From contig JAMPHJ010000013.1 of the NCBI GenBank assembly GCA_023663465.1, positions 1 through 39,817 of the forward strand: DNA of 39,817 nucleotides, given 5' to 3'. The stretch is from Muribaculaceae bacterium. GTDB taxonomy: Bacteria; Bacillota; Clostridia; Lachnospirales; Lachnospiraceae. This document shows positions 1 to 7,428 of the stretch, piece after piece. Each line of letters opens with the position of its first letter. The first letter of the stretch is position 1. A program made the translations under genes and the position numbers. The notes below the pieces were generated by a model. It searched no databases. It was not told the DNA's origin and saw nothing but the letters and a program-made list of their open reading frames with translations.

Positions 1-94
1 CAACGGAACATTTTGTGCAATCTGCCCTTCTCATAAACTAAAAGAGCCTTTTGACACCTGAATCCTAATTTCCAACAAGAAAATCACTCCCCGA

Positions 95-940
95 TTATCT
101 TGCCACACTTTCCCGGTAAGCGTCTTTCATTTTTTCCGTAAGCGTTTCTATCTCGTCGTAATACGCCGCATTGCCTGCCGTAATACTGCCCTCTTCCTTG
201 TATACCCGCAGGGTGAAAAGCATCCTGTTTTCCTCTGTGGCGTCAAACGCCTCTGTGGCGCGTTCGATATTTCGCTCCACCTGCATCGAGACTTCATGCA
301 GCTCCGGGTGATCTGCAATGTAGTTTACATAATCTCTGTTATTATCCCGCAGCCGCTGCGCCGTCAGAAACTGCTCCAGACTATCCCTGCTGCCGTTTAT
401 CTGATACGCCTCCAGAAATTCCGCCTGGGCGCGCTCAAACAAAAACAGTCTGGCATGAATCACTCCCAGATTGTGAAGTATCCTGCCCCGCAATTCCTTT
501 TCTTCTACAGGCAGTCTGGCAAGCAGTTCGCTATAGCGCTCTATCGCCGCACTGTAGCGTTTATTCTGTAACAGATAGTCCGCTTTTGCCTTTTGTTTCT
601 CATAAGGGTTTAGTCCCGCGCTGCTTTTGACAATCGCCTCCACACGCATAATTTCTTCGGACGGATAGAGCCCCGCATATTCCAGAATCCTGCTCACAAA
701 GGCGTGGGCAGAGCCTTTCTGGTTCATCAGGGCATACAGCGCATGGGCAAGTTCCGAAAGCCCGCACTGCTCGTCCAGAAAACGTACCAGCTTCTCACTG
801 ACGATATCGTTATCCAGCAGTTCGGCATTCTCTACCAGACAATAGCAAATTTCTTCCAGAGAATACACATTCACATAAATTTTTTCAAAAAAATAGGGAA
901 TTTTTGCATAGTTTCCCGTTCCCAATATCATTTGACCCAT
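95..940 (-). CDS. TPR-like helical protein, third gene of the DUF5717/DUF5716 cluster
   Basis: I do not recognise a named function for this 281-aa soluble protein. It is mostly helical. Residues about 117-190 have the spacing of two tetratricopeptide-like helix pairs (KADYLLQNKRYSAAIERYSEL, then LGVIHARLFLFERAQAEFLEAY). No signal peptide or membrane segment is visible. It starts 20 bp after the stop of the Hsp70-like gene, with AAGGA upstream, so it is almost certainly the last gene of the unit running down from 5912. TPR proteins usually act as binding scaffolds, and in eukaryotes some TPR proteins bridge Hsp70 and Hsp90. A co-scaffold role for the two upstream proteins is inference. The start could also be the Met four codons in. 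I am sure it is a real gene and unsure of its role. Confidence 0.8.
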   Translation of the reverse strand: MGQMILGTGNYAKIPYFFEKIYVNVYSLEEICYCLVENAELLDNDIVSEKLVRFLDEQCGLSELAHALYALMNQKGSAHAFVSRILEYAGLYPSEEIMRVEAIVKSSAGLNPYEKQKAKADYLLQNKRYSAAIERYSELLARLPVEEKELRGRILHNLGVIHARLFLFERAQAEFLEAYQINGSRDSLEQFLTAQRLRDNNRDYVNYIADHPELHEVSMQVERNIERATEAFDATEENRMLFTLRVYKEEGSITAGNAAYYDEIETLTEKMKDAYRESVAR

Positions 941-960
941 ACGCTTGCCATATCCTTATC

Positions 961-2286
961 TTAGGTTACTTCAAACTGTTTCTTCCACACCTTGCCTGTA
1001 GACGGAAACAGTTCCCCAAATCCCAAATCCGTGACTGTCACTTCCGCGCATTCTACGGAAAGCAGTCTCATATCCATGCCATATCTGCTAAAGGCGCCTT
1101 CCCGCACAGGAGCATCTTCCAGCGTGATTTCCCGAAGCTTTGCGCTTTTGCCTGTAAGCGGCGTAATCAGGAAAGAAATAGCATTCTCTTCCCCCGGCAG
1201 AAGGATTTCCCATTCTTTATGCGCCTCGTACCAGTTTTCGCCCGCATCTAACAGGGCATAATAAGATTCTTTCCCACGCTTATATACATTCATTCCGATA
1301 TTGGACTTTAATTTATCCGCTCCCAGAAAAATATGGGCTTTTCCCATCTCGGAAGGTTCTATCCGCTCTAGCAGCCCGTAACAGGCGCCCTTGCCGAACA
1401 GGTTGTTGCCCTGAAAGACCCGGCGGTTCCTGCATAAGAAACGCTGGGATTCCTGCGCCCAGCCATCCCGAAATCCTGCCCCCAACAGATACGCCGCAGA
1501 AATGATTCTGCCGTCGCACTGTTTCTGCAGAATCGTAAGCAGTTTCTCATCGGCAAGCCGGTAACTGTCCCGCTTGATTTCCTCATCTTCCTGCTCACCG
1601 GCAATGACAAATGCCGGATATACCTGCTCTTCAATCAAAACTACGATGGGCGTCGTCTTCTTATTGCACTCCATCCGGTAAGTTTTCAGCCGCATCCCGT
1701 CATGTTCACAGGCAAGCGCCTGATAATGCCACAACTCCTGGGGCTGATGCAGCACAAAATAATAGAAACTTTCCGTATGGCTCTGAAAGGAAATCGCGGA
1801 AGTTTTCAGATGCAAATTCGCCGCCGCCCTCGTCAGCGCTTCTATCATCCCATCGTCCAGACTATCTACCGTAAACATCAATGCCGCAATATTTTCCGGG
1901 GACGTTATGAAATTCAGCAGCGAAAGGCTTCTTTTGATAAACAGTGTCAGCAGCGCCACACAGTCAAATTCTTCCTCTTCTATTGTAATCGTTTCTCCTT
2001 TTCTTGCAAGCTCTACCAGATTCGTGATAAGGCTGCCCTCTTCCTCCTGCTGGCATTTTAGGGCATCTTTTCCATAAAGCCATTGGTTCGTCCCCTTGCG
2101 TTTCCACAATACCGTGGGAATATTGTACTGCTTCGTCCCAATGACGGTGGCTGCGCTTTCCACGCTTTCCCTGCCGTTTCCTTCATAGACACAATAACTA
2201 ATCTGCGAAAAATCGTTTCCCAGATCATACCCGGCAAGGACACTGCCTTTTTCTATTTTTCCTTCCTCTTTCCTCTCAAAGAACAT
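961..2286 (-). CDS. Hsp70/actin-fold-like protein (DUF5716-type)
   Basis: This 441-aa soluble protein seems to be a divergent Hsp70-like ATPase. Residues 19-28 (GYDLGNDFSQ) fit the phosphate-1 loop of the actin/Hsp70 fold. LLGAGF at 267-272 and QGNNLFGKGACYG at 292-304 sit where Hsp70 has its adenosine motif (VGGxSR...) and the following AxGAAxxG helix. Residues about 320-441 are beta-rich, including TPLTGKSAKLREITLED, and could replace the substrate-binding beta domain. The phosphate-2 region (about 190-204, ACEHDGMRL) is poorly conserved, so ATP hydrolysis is not assured. The start has GAGGTGGG a few bases upstream. It lies 56 bp after the 1189-aa gene and 20 bp before the TPR-like gene. 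The DUF5716 label is from memory; the fold is inference from motifs. Confidence 0.75.
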   Translation of the reverse strand: MFFERKEEGKIEKGSVLAGYDLGNDFSQISYCVYEGNGRESVESAATVIGTKQYNIPTVLWKRKGTNQWLYGKDALKCQQEEEGSLITNLVELARKGETITIEEEEFDCVALLTLFIKRSLSLLNFITSPENIAALMFTVDSLDDGMIEALTRAAANLHLKTSAISFQSHTESFYYFVLHQPQELWHYQALACEHDGMRLKTYRMECNKKTTPIVVLIEEQVYPAFVIAGEQEDEEIKRDSYRLADEKLLTILQKQCDGRIISAAYLLGAGFRDGWAQESQRFLCRNRRVFQGNNLFGKGACYGLLERIEPSEMGKAHIFLGADKLKSNIGMNVYKRGKESYYALLDAGENWYEAHKEWEILLPGEENAISFLITPLTGKSAKLREITLEDAPVREGAFSRYGMDMRLLSVECAEVTVTDLGFGELFPSTGKVWKKQFEVT

Positions 2287-2342
2287 AGCCCACCTCTTTG
2301 AAAATTCCCACGCTGCACCTTCGTCTGCGCGCTATTTTGCCA

Positions 2343-5300
2343 CTATTGCGGACTAAACAGTTTTTCAACAATAAAATCCTTCTTATAATATTCCTCTAAC
2401 AATGCATCGACTGTATCATAGTCCTGCAGCGTCCGCCCAATCATGATATCGTTAATCATATGAAATCTGCTGTTCTCATGTTCGATGCTGCCTGCATCGT
2501 TTATGCCCGCCGTGCCGCTCTGTGTCACTTTTTCTACGCCGTCTTCCATCTCCGTAATATAGTATTGCAGCTTTTCCCCAAAAAACAGGATAAAGTCTTT
2601 CACGCAGATTCCGGCAAAGACATCCCGCATCTTTTCCTCACAATACTCCGCTTCCCCGCCATCTTCCCGCAGGATTTTATAATGAATGACAACCCGTCTC
2701 CCCTCTCTGGCGCGATACTCTAAGATGGTCTTATCCTGTAACATATCGACTGCCGGCAGATAATCCTGATAGGTTTTAAACAGAGGCAGTATGATTTCCC
2801 GGTTTAATAATTCCCCTAAAAACTCCCGGATAGGCGCTTTGATTTCTTCCGTGACATCCTTTGGATTCTCTGCGTAATATTGCAGATACGCCAGTTTACA
2901 GACAAGCGGCAGTTCTGCTTTCTCCCGATAGAGCCTGAAAATGCTCTGGATAAGAAAAGGCTCCGTAATTTTTTCCTTAATTACATAGTCGTAAGCGCAC
3001 TGTGAAAGAAAGGCGGATATCACGTCCTCTTTGCCGCCGGCACGCAGATAGGCGCCGAAAATTTCCATCTTTTCCCCGATGTATGCCCCGGTATAAAGCA
3101 TTTGTACGATAATCCGTTCAGCAAGTTCATAACTATCCACTCCGAAAGAAACCGCCGCTTTCCAGATATCCCGCATATCCTTGATGCTGCCGTTAAAATG
3201 CCCAATCAGATAACTTAGAATCGTATCGTCATATTTTCCTTTTTTCAGTACCGTATGAGCGATGCCTAGTAATAGCAAATCTTCCTGCTGCCCTTCCTGC
3301 ACCAATAGTCTGCTGCACAGTTTCACTAACGTCTTAGCGTCAATCCCATAAGGTCCGCTCTTTTCAATCCATGCATAAGCTTCCGGGTACATGCCCCGCA
3401 GCGTCATAATACGCACAATTTCCTGTCTATCGTCAGCTGCCACATCTTCTGGCTGTAAGCAGGAAAGATATTCATCCAGCTCCCACATTCTGTTTTTTTC
3501 ATAATAAAACCGGACTAGCGCCGCCCGGATTTCCCGGCGGTTTCTCTCTAACAAGAAATCTGTATCCGCCAGATAACGGAAGCGTGACACGGTATCTTCC
3601 TGAATATCCAGCGCGCTTTTATGGTCGTAACAGACATAGAGCGCATAGCCTAAATGCTCCCGCACAAAAGGCGCCGCCCATAAAGCAAGCTTGCCCGTCG
3701 TAATCAGGGGCTCCATCCGGTAAGTAATCGTATTCGTATAACGGTTGCCCCTCTCATCTTCCAGCACAATCTTACATTCCTCGTCATAGATGGGCACTCT
3801 GGCATGTCCATCTATGATGGGATATGCAGCCTGCTTTTTCCCGTAAGGATAGACGAGGACAATCTGTCTAATCGTATCGCTTTCCACCGTAATCTCTTTC
3901 ATAAACAAAAGGGGCATCAGCTTCCCTGCCACCTCTTCATCCACCATGGACTGAACGATGAGATTGCGGTAAAGATAGGCAAGGTCTTTGTTAATCCTGC
4001 CGCGTTTTATCTGTTCCACTACAAAACGCTCCATCGTGGAAGCGTAACTTGCGTATATTTCCGGCATTTCTTCCTGATGTTTATGGACATAGGCATATAA
4101 ATACGCCGCCCTGTCGTAAGTCAAATCGTTCTGATAAGAAAAGTACATCAAAATCATCTTCGGCAACGCTTCCCTGCCATCTAGCGGGTGCGACAGCATG
4201 TAGTACTCATACAGCCGGGTAATGCGCAGATTCTGTTCTACGCCGGCACGATACCATTTAAAATACTTCGCGCCATAGAGATTGCCCTTAATCAGCGTGG
4301 AACAAATGGCATGAAGGATATCCTCCCGCGCTTTCTGCCCATAGCAAGTTATCAGAATCCGCAGCAAGGATTCTGAGTAATTCTTCTGTTTCTGCGCCAG
4401 ATAGAGCAGCTGCATCAAAACGTCATCTTTCATGACCTCGTTTTTCGCCGCATAATTTAGAACCTGCAGCTCGAAGGCGCCAAGCCGCAGCAGCATGGCG
4501 GGATTCATACAAAGTAAGAGCCATGCCTCCAGATATAGAATCGGACTGCAGCAGTGGTTGGTAAAAAGCTCCTCTAACAACGTCCATTTGGCGGACAAAC
4601 TTCCATAATACTCGTCCGATACGAACAAAAGCAGCCATGCAATCCGCCAGTCTGCGCGGTTTCTCTCATAGAAAGCGGCTATCCGGGCGGCTGCCCCTCC
4701 GGTATATTCATCATTGTCTTCACATAATGTCGTCAGATACAGGTAATAACAGTAAACCGCCGGCTTCTCCGCCTGCATTTCCTCTGCATCGTCGCTGTAT
4801 AAATCCAGAAGAAACTTCGCTTCATGGAAACACTGTTTTGTAAGTAAAAGCTGCGCCTTAAACAGCTGCGCTACAATATCCCGTCCGTCCAGCTCCTGTA
4901 AACGCTCCACCAGCTTGCCGGTTTCCTCCATCCAGGTCTTGCTGTTTATTTTCTTGAGCCGGAATGCCTGATAATACTGCATTAGCTGCAAAATAAGATG
5001 TTTCTTCTCCCGATGCATACCAAACAGCCGTTTCCTATCCTGTACCGGACGAATCACCGTAAGCGGGATTTCTATCGTCTTCCCGGAACCAATCAGGCGG
5101 ATCCGCCCGTAATTTCTGCCCTCATGGAGCTTGTCCTCCCGGATATAATAGTACAATCTATATAAATTCCCCAGAAATGCTTCTTCTGTAACGTTTTTTT
5201 CCGGGACTTCCAGAAAATCACCGTCTGTTTCTATCTGCAATTGCGTATATCCCCAACCGTTGCGATGAACAACAAGTGCGTAGCGGACCAACGACGCCGG

Positions 5301-5912
5301 CGCTTCTATTTTAATACTCTTTTCATCCGGGATAAATTCTACCGGCTTCTTTTTATGGATTTCCAAGAGAAACTCTTCTACGTTGCGCTCGTTTCCGGGA
5401 TTGCCGGAAAGCCCTTTATACGCCGCAAAGTACTGCTCATCGTTTCCTGTCAGGATTTGTTCAAATTCTTCCTCGTAAAATAATCTGACGGCTTCCGCCC
5501 AGTTGCTTTTCGCAAGATTTGTAAAGTGAAACAAATTTTTTATCTCACCAAGACTAGAAGCAATGGCGCTATTGATAACTTGAATGGAAAAAGGAATCTG
5601 ATATTCCCCCTGATTGGAAATAATAGTAAAAGCGCCTTTTATCTTGTCCCCCGCCTTCATCGCCGTCGTATCGATACGGTAAAAAATCTCATCCCTGCTG
5701 CCGCCGAAAGAAGAGGTCAGGCACTCCATGCGCAAATCGGAAGAGACCACATAGCCTTCCGTTACCGCGCCTTCTAATCCGTATATGAGAAAAGAACCTT
5801 CCTCAATCCTTCCCTGCTCCACGGACAATGCGATATCCGAGCAGGAAAAGTCAAGGGAGCCGCTTTCCAATCTGAAATTTCCTTCTAATATTTCACGGAC
5901 AACCTGTTTCAC
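2343..5912 (-). CDS. Giant solenoid protein (DUF5717-type), function unknown
   Basis: This 1189-aa protein is, to my recollection, a DUF5717 family member common in Lachnospiraceae; no biochemical function is known to me. The first ~110 residues are beta-rich and include alternating-strand segments like an Ig/beta-sandwich (GDKIKGAFTIISNQGEYQIPFSIQV). A second beta-rich region spans about 205-290. From about 310 to 1000 it is helix-rich with irregular TPR-like pairs, consistent with a long alpha-solenoid, interrupted by a beta insert near 680-740. The C-terminus returns to mixed alpha/beta. No signal peptide, transmembrane segment or nucleotide-binding P-loop is visible. The start is GTG with only a weak ribosome binding site; no better in-frame start precedes it. 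It is the first gene of the three-gene unit, behind the extended -10 promoter at 5966-5995. Confidence 0.8.
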   Translation of the reverse strand: MKQVVREILEGNFRLESGSLDFSCSDIALSVEQGRIEEGSFLIYGLEGAVTEGYVVSSDLRMECLTSSFGGSRDEIFYRIDTTAMKAGDKIKGAFTIISNQGEYQIPFSIQVINSAIASSLGEIKNLFHFTNLAKSNWAEAVRLFYEEEFEQILTGNDEQYFAAYKGLSGNPGNERNVEEFLLEIHKKKPVEFIPDEKSIKIEAPASLVRYALVVHRNGWGYTQLQIETDGDFLEVPEKNVTEEAFLGNLYRLYYYIREDKLHEGRNYGRIRLIGSGKTIEIPLTVIRPVQDRKRLFGMHREKKHLILQLMQYYQAFRLKKINSKTWMEETGKLVERLQELDGRDIVAQLFKAQLLLTKQCFHEAKFLLDLYSDDAEEMQAEKPAVYCYYLYLTTLCEDNDEYTGGAAARIAAFYERNRADWRIAWLLLFVSDEYYGSLSAKWTLLEELFTNHCCSPILYLEAWLLLCMNPAMLLRLGAFELQVLNYAAKNEVMKDDVLMQLLYLAQKQKNYSESLLRILITCYGQKAREDILHAICSTLIKGNLYGAKYFKWYRAGVEQNLRITRLYEYYMLSHPLDGREALPKMILMYFSYQNDLTYDRAAYLYAYVHKHQEEMPEIYASYASTMERFVVEQIKRGRINKDLAYLYRNLIVQSMVDEEVAGKLMPLLFMKEITVESDTIRQIVLVYPYGKKQAAYPIIDGHARVPIYDEECKIVLEDERGNRYTNTITYRMEPLITTGKLALWAAPFVREHLGYALYVCYDHKSALDIQEDTVSRFRYLADTDFLLERNRREIRAALVRFYYEKNRMWELDEYLSCLQPEDVAADDRQEIVRIMTLRGMYPEAYAWIEKSGPYGIDAKTLVKLCSRLLVQEGQQEDLLLLGIAHTVLKKGKYDDTILSYLIGHFNGSIKDMRDIWKAAVSFGVDSYELAERIIVQMLYTGAYIGEKMEIFGAYLRAGGKEDVISAFLSQCAYDYVIKEKITEPFLIQSIFRLYREKAELPLVCKLAYLQYYAENPKDVTEEIKAPIREFLGELLNREIILPLFKTYQDYLPAVDMLQDKTILEYRAREGRRVVIHYKILREDGGEAEYCEEKMRDVFAGICVKDFILFFGEKLQYYITEMEDGVEKVTQSGTAGINDAGSIEHENSRFHMINDIMIGRTLQDYDTVDALLEEYYKKDFIVEKLFSPQ

Positions 5913-5965
5913 CTTTTATCCATCCGCCTGCCTTAGCAGACATCTTCCTTTCACCTTTTGCAGAT

Positions 5966-5995
5966 ATTATAACATCTAAGGGACTGACTCCGCAA
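5966..5995 (-). promoter_or_regulatory. Promoter of the DUF5717-DUF5716-TPR unit
   Basis: On the minus strand TTGCGG is followed after 18 bp by a perfect TATAAT preceded by TGT, giving an extended -10 (TGTTATAAT). It lies about 54 bp before the GTG start of the 1189-aa gene and after the terminator of the preceding gene, so the three-gene cluster probably forms its own transcription unit. Confidence 0.65.
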
Positions 5996-6000
5996 GGTAA

Positions 6001-6053
6001 AACGGATACTCCGTTAAAATGGGCCTTGCCGAACATAAATTCCGGCAAAGCCC
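6001..6053 (-). terminator. Tandem hairpins ending the htpG / SpoIID-like unit
   Basis: On the minus strand GGGCTTTGCCG (6043-6053) pairs with CGGCAAGGCCC (6021-6031) around an 11-nt loop and is followed by ATTTT. A second, short hairpin (AACGGA-gta-TCCGTT, 6001-6015) follows at once and leads into TTTT. They lie just after the stop codon at 6067 and before the next promoter. Probably factor-independent, but the T-tracts are short. Confidence 0.6.
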
Positions 6054-6066
6054 TGTCTGATTCACA

Positions 6067-7332
6067 TTAACCTGGTTCCGAAATGCGGCTGACGCCTACA
6101 TAAATCCGGGAAATCTCATACCAGGTAGGAAAATCTGTAATTCCGCTCTGCGGCAGTCCAAACACTTTCTGGAAAACCCGTACCGCCTCTGCGGTCCTTG
6201 CGCCGTAGATGCCGTCCGCCGTCACTCTGGGAATCGCCGGATAGTTCTGGGCGATGCGGTTGAGCTGTTGCTGCAACTGTCTGACTTTATCCCCGGAAGC
6301 CCCGATAGTCAGATTATAGCCCGGAAAAGAGGATGGCACCCCGGAAACGCTGACTGCGGTATTGATATACATATCGCTGCCATAATAATAACGGATGATT
6401 TCGATTGCCGAATATCCCTCATCCCCCAGATATTTCGAGCCCCACTGACTGAGTCCTTCGCAGGTGACTCTCTGCCCATCGCAGTAAGATGTAAAAATGG
6501 GTTGTCTGACGCCCGGTCTGGACAGGTAATTTAGGAAGATGCTGTCCACTAACCTGTCAATATTCTCGTAGGTATTCCTGCCCCGAATCCATTTCTGGTC
6601 ATAAGCGGTCGAGGACGTAATCGTGAAGTTATATCCCTGATTACGATACCACTCCGTATACACCCTGTTCAGCGTAAAAGACATAATCGCCAGAACATTA
6701 GCATAAATCGTGCTTTCCGGCCATGTCGCATAAATTTCCGAGGACGCCACGTTCTTGATATATTCTTTGTAGTTTACATAATAATTCGGTGCGCTACTGT
6801 CAGAAGGAACCCCGTCATGTACTACAACATATTCGGGAACGACCACACGGCTTAAAACGATTTCGCCGGTCTCATCCATCGGTTTGATTTCATCTTCGGG
6901 AATTTTCGGCGGATATTCCCCATATAACGTATGATCAGGTATCAGAAGCGTCTCTTCCGTCCCTTGTGCGGTCTCTGTCGGCGTCATACGGATATCCTGC
7001 ACCGCCGTCACATCTGGCAGCACTTCCACGCCGGATACCATTACCGGCTCATATCCCGGCGCTTCTACGGTCACATTGTATTCCGAATAGGGCATGGGCG
7101 ATTCCGGCGTCAGGCTGTAGGAAAGGGGCGGCGCCTGAAGCTGTACCTCCTGCGCCTGACCGGATATGTCCGTTTCGAGTGTCTCTATCGTCGTTTCCGG
7201 CGTCCCTGTGTAGGCGATAGTAATCACGGCATTCTGAATCGGTATGAATCCGATATCTGAGGTCACGTTAATCTGCAGACTGCCGGTCTGTTCGCCCTCC
7301 ATCTGTGCACTTTTTAGCGCTTTTTGGTTCAT
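6067..7332 (-). CDS. SpoIID-like peptidoglycan enzyme with C-terminal peptidoglycan-binding domain
   Basis: The 421-aa product reads as three parts. Residues about 18-118 resemble a carboxypeptidase-regulatory-like beta domain. About 185-320 is SpoIID-like: KNVASSEIYATWP matches the region holding SpoIID's catalytic Glu (here E199), and GLSQWGSKYL matches the GMSQxGA motif, followed by EIIRYYYG. About 345-410 is a PG_binding_1 domain (GDKVRQLQQQLN...DGIYGARTAEAVRVFQ). SpoIID is a lytic transglycosylase that trims denuded glycan during engulfment. No signal peptide or membrane anchor is visible, which is odd for a wall enzyme. I chose ATG at 7332; an in-frame TTG at 7413 would add 27 residues but still gives no signal. 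It lies 96 bp after htpG and probably shares its transcript. Confidence 0.75.
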   Translation of the reverse strand: MNQKALKSAQMEGEQTGSLQINVTSDIGFIPIQNAVITIAYTGTPETTIETLETDISGQAQEVQLQAPPLSYSLTPESPMPYSEYNVTVEAPGYEPVMVSGVEVLPDVTAVQDIRMTPTETAQGTEETLLIPDHTLYGEYPPKIPEDEIKPMDETGEIVLSRVVVPEYVVVHDGVPSDSSAPNYYVNYKEYIKNVASSEIYATWPESTIYANVLAIMSFTLNRVYTEWYRNQGYNFTITSSTAYDQKWIRGRNTYENIDRLVDSIFLNYLSRPGVRQPIFTSYCDGQRVTCEGLSQWGSKYLGDEGYSAIEIIRYYYGSDMYINTAVSVSGVPSSFPGYNLTIGASGDKVRQLQQQLNRIAQNYPAIPRVTADGIYGARTAEAVRVFQKVFGLPQSGITDFPTWYEISRIYVGVSRISEPG

Positions 7333-7428
7333 ATGGTTACCTGCTTTTACCTTATTATCTTTCTCCTTATCATAATATGCAGGAAAAAGAAAAGCGGTCA
7401 CTCCATACGCCAAAAGAAACGCATCCTT

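Noticed and set aside
1-94. A possible start of another minus-strand gene (ATG at 32-34 reading MRRADCTKCSV off the window edge)
   Set aside because: Only 11 codons are visible and AAGG lies 12 bp away, too little to call a gene. The rest of the 94 bp shows no terminator or other feature.
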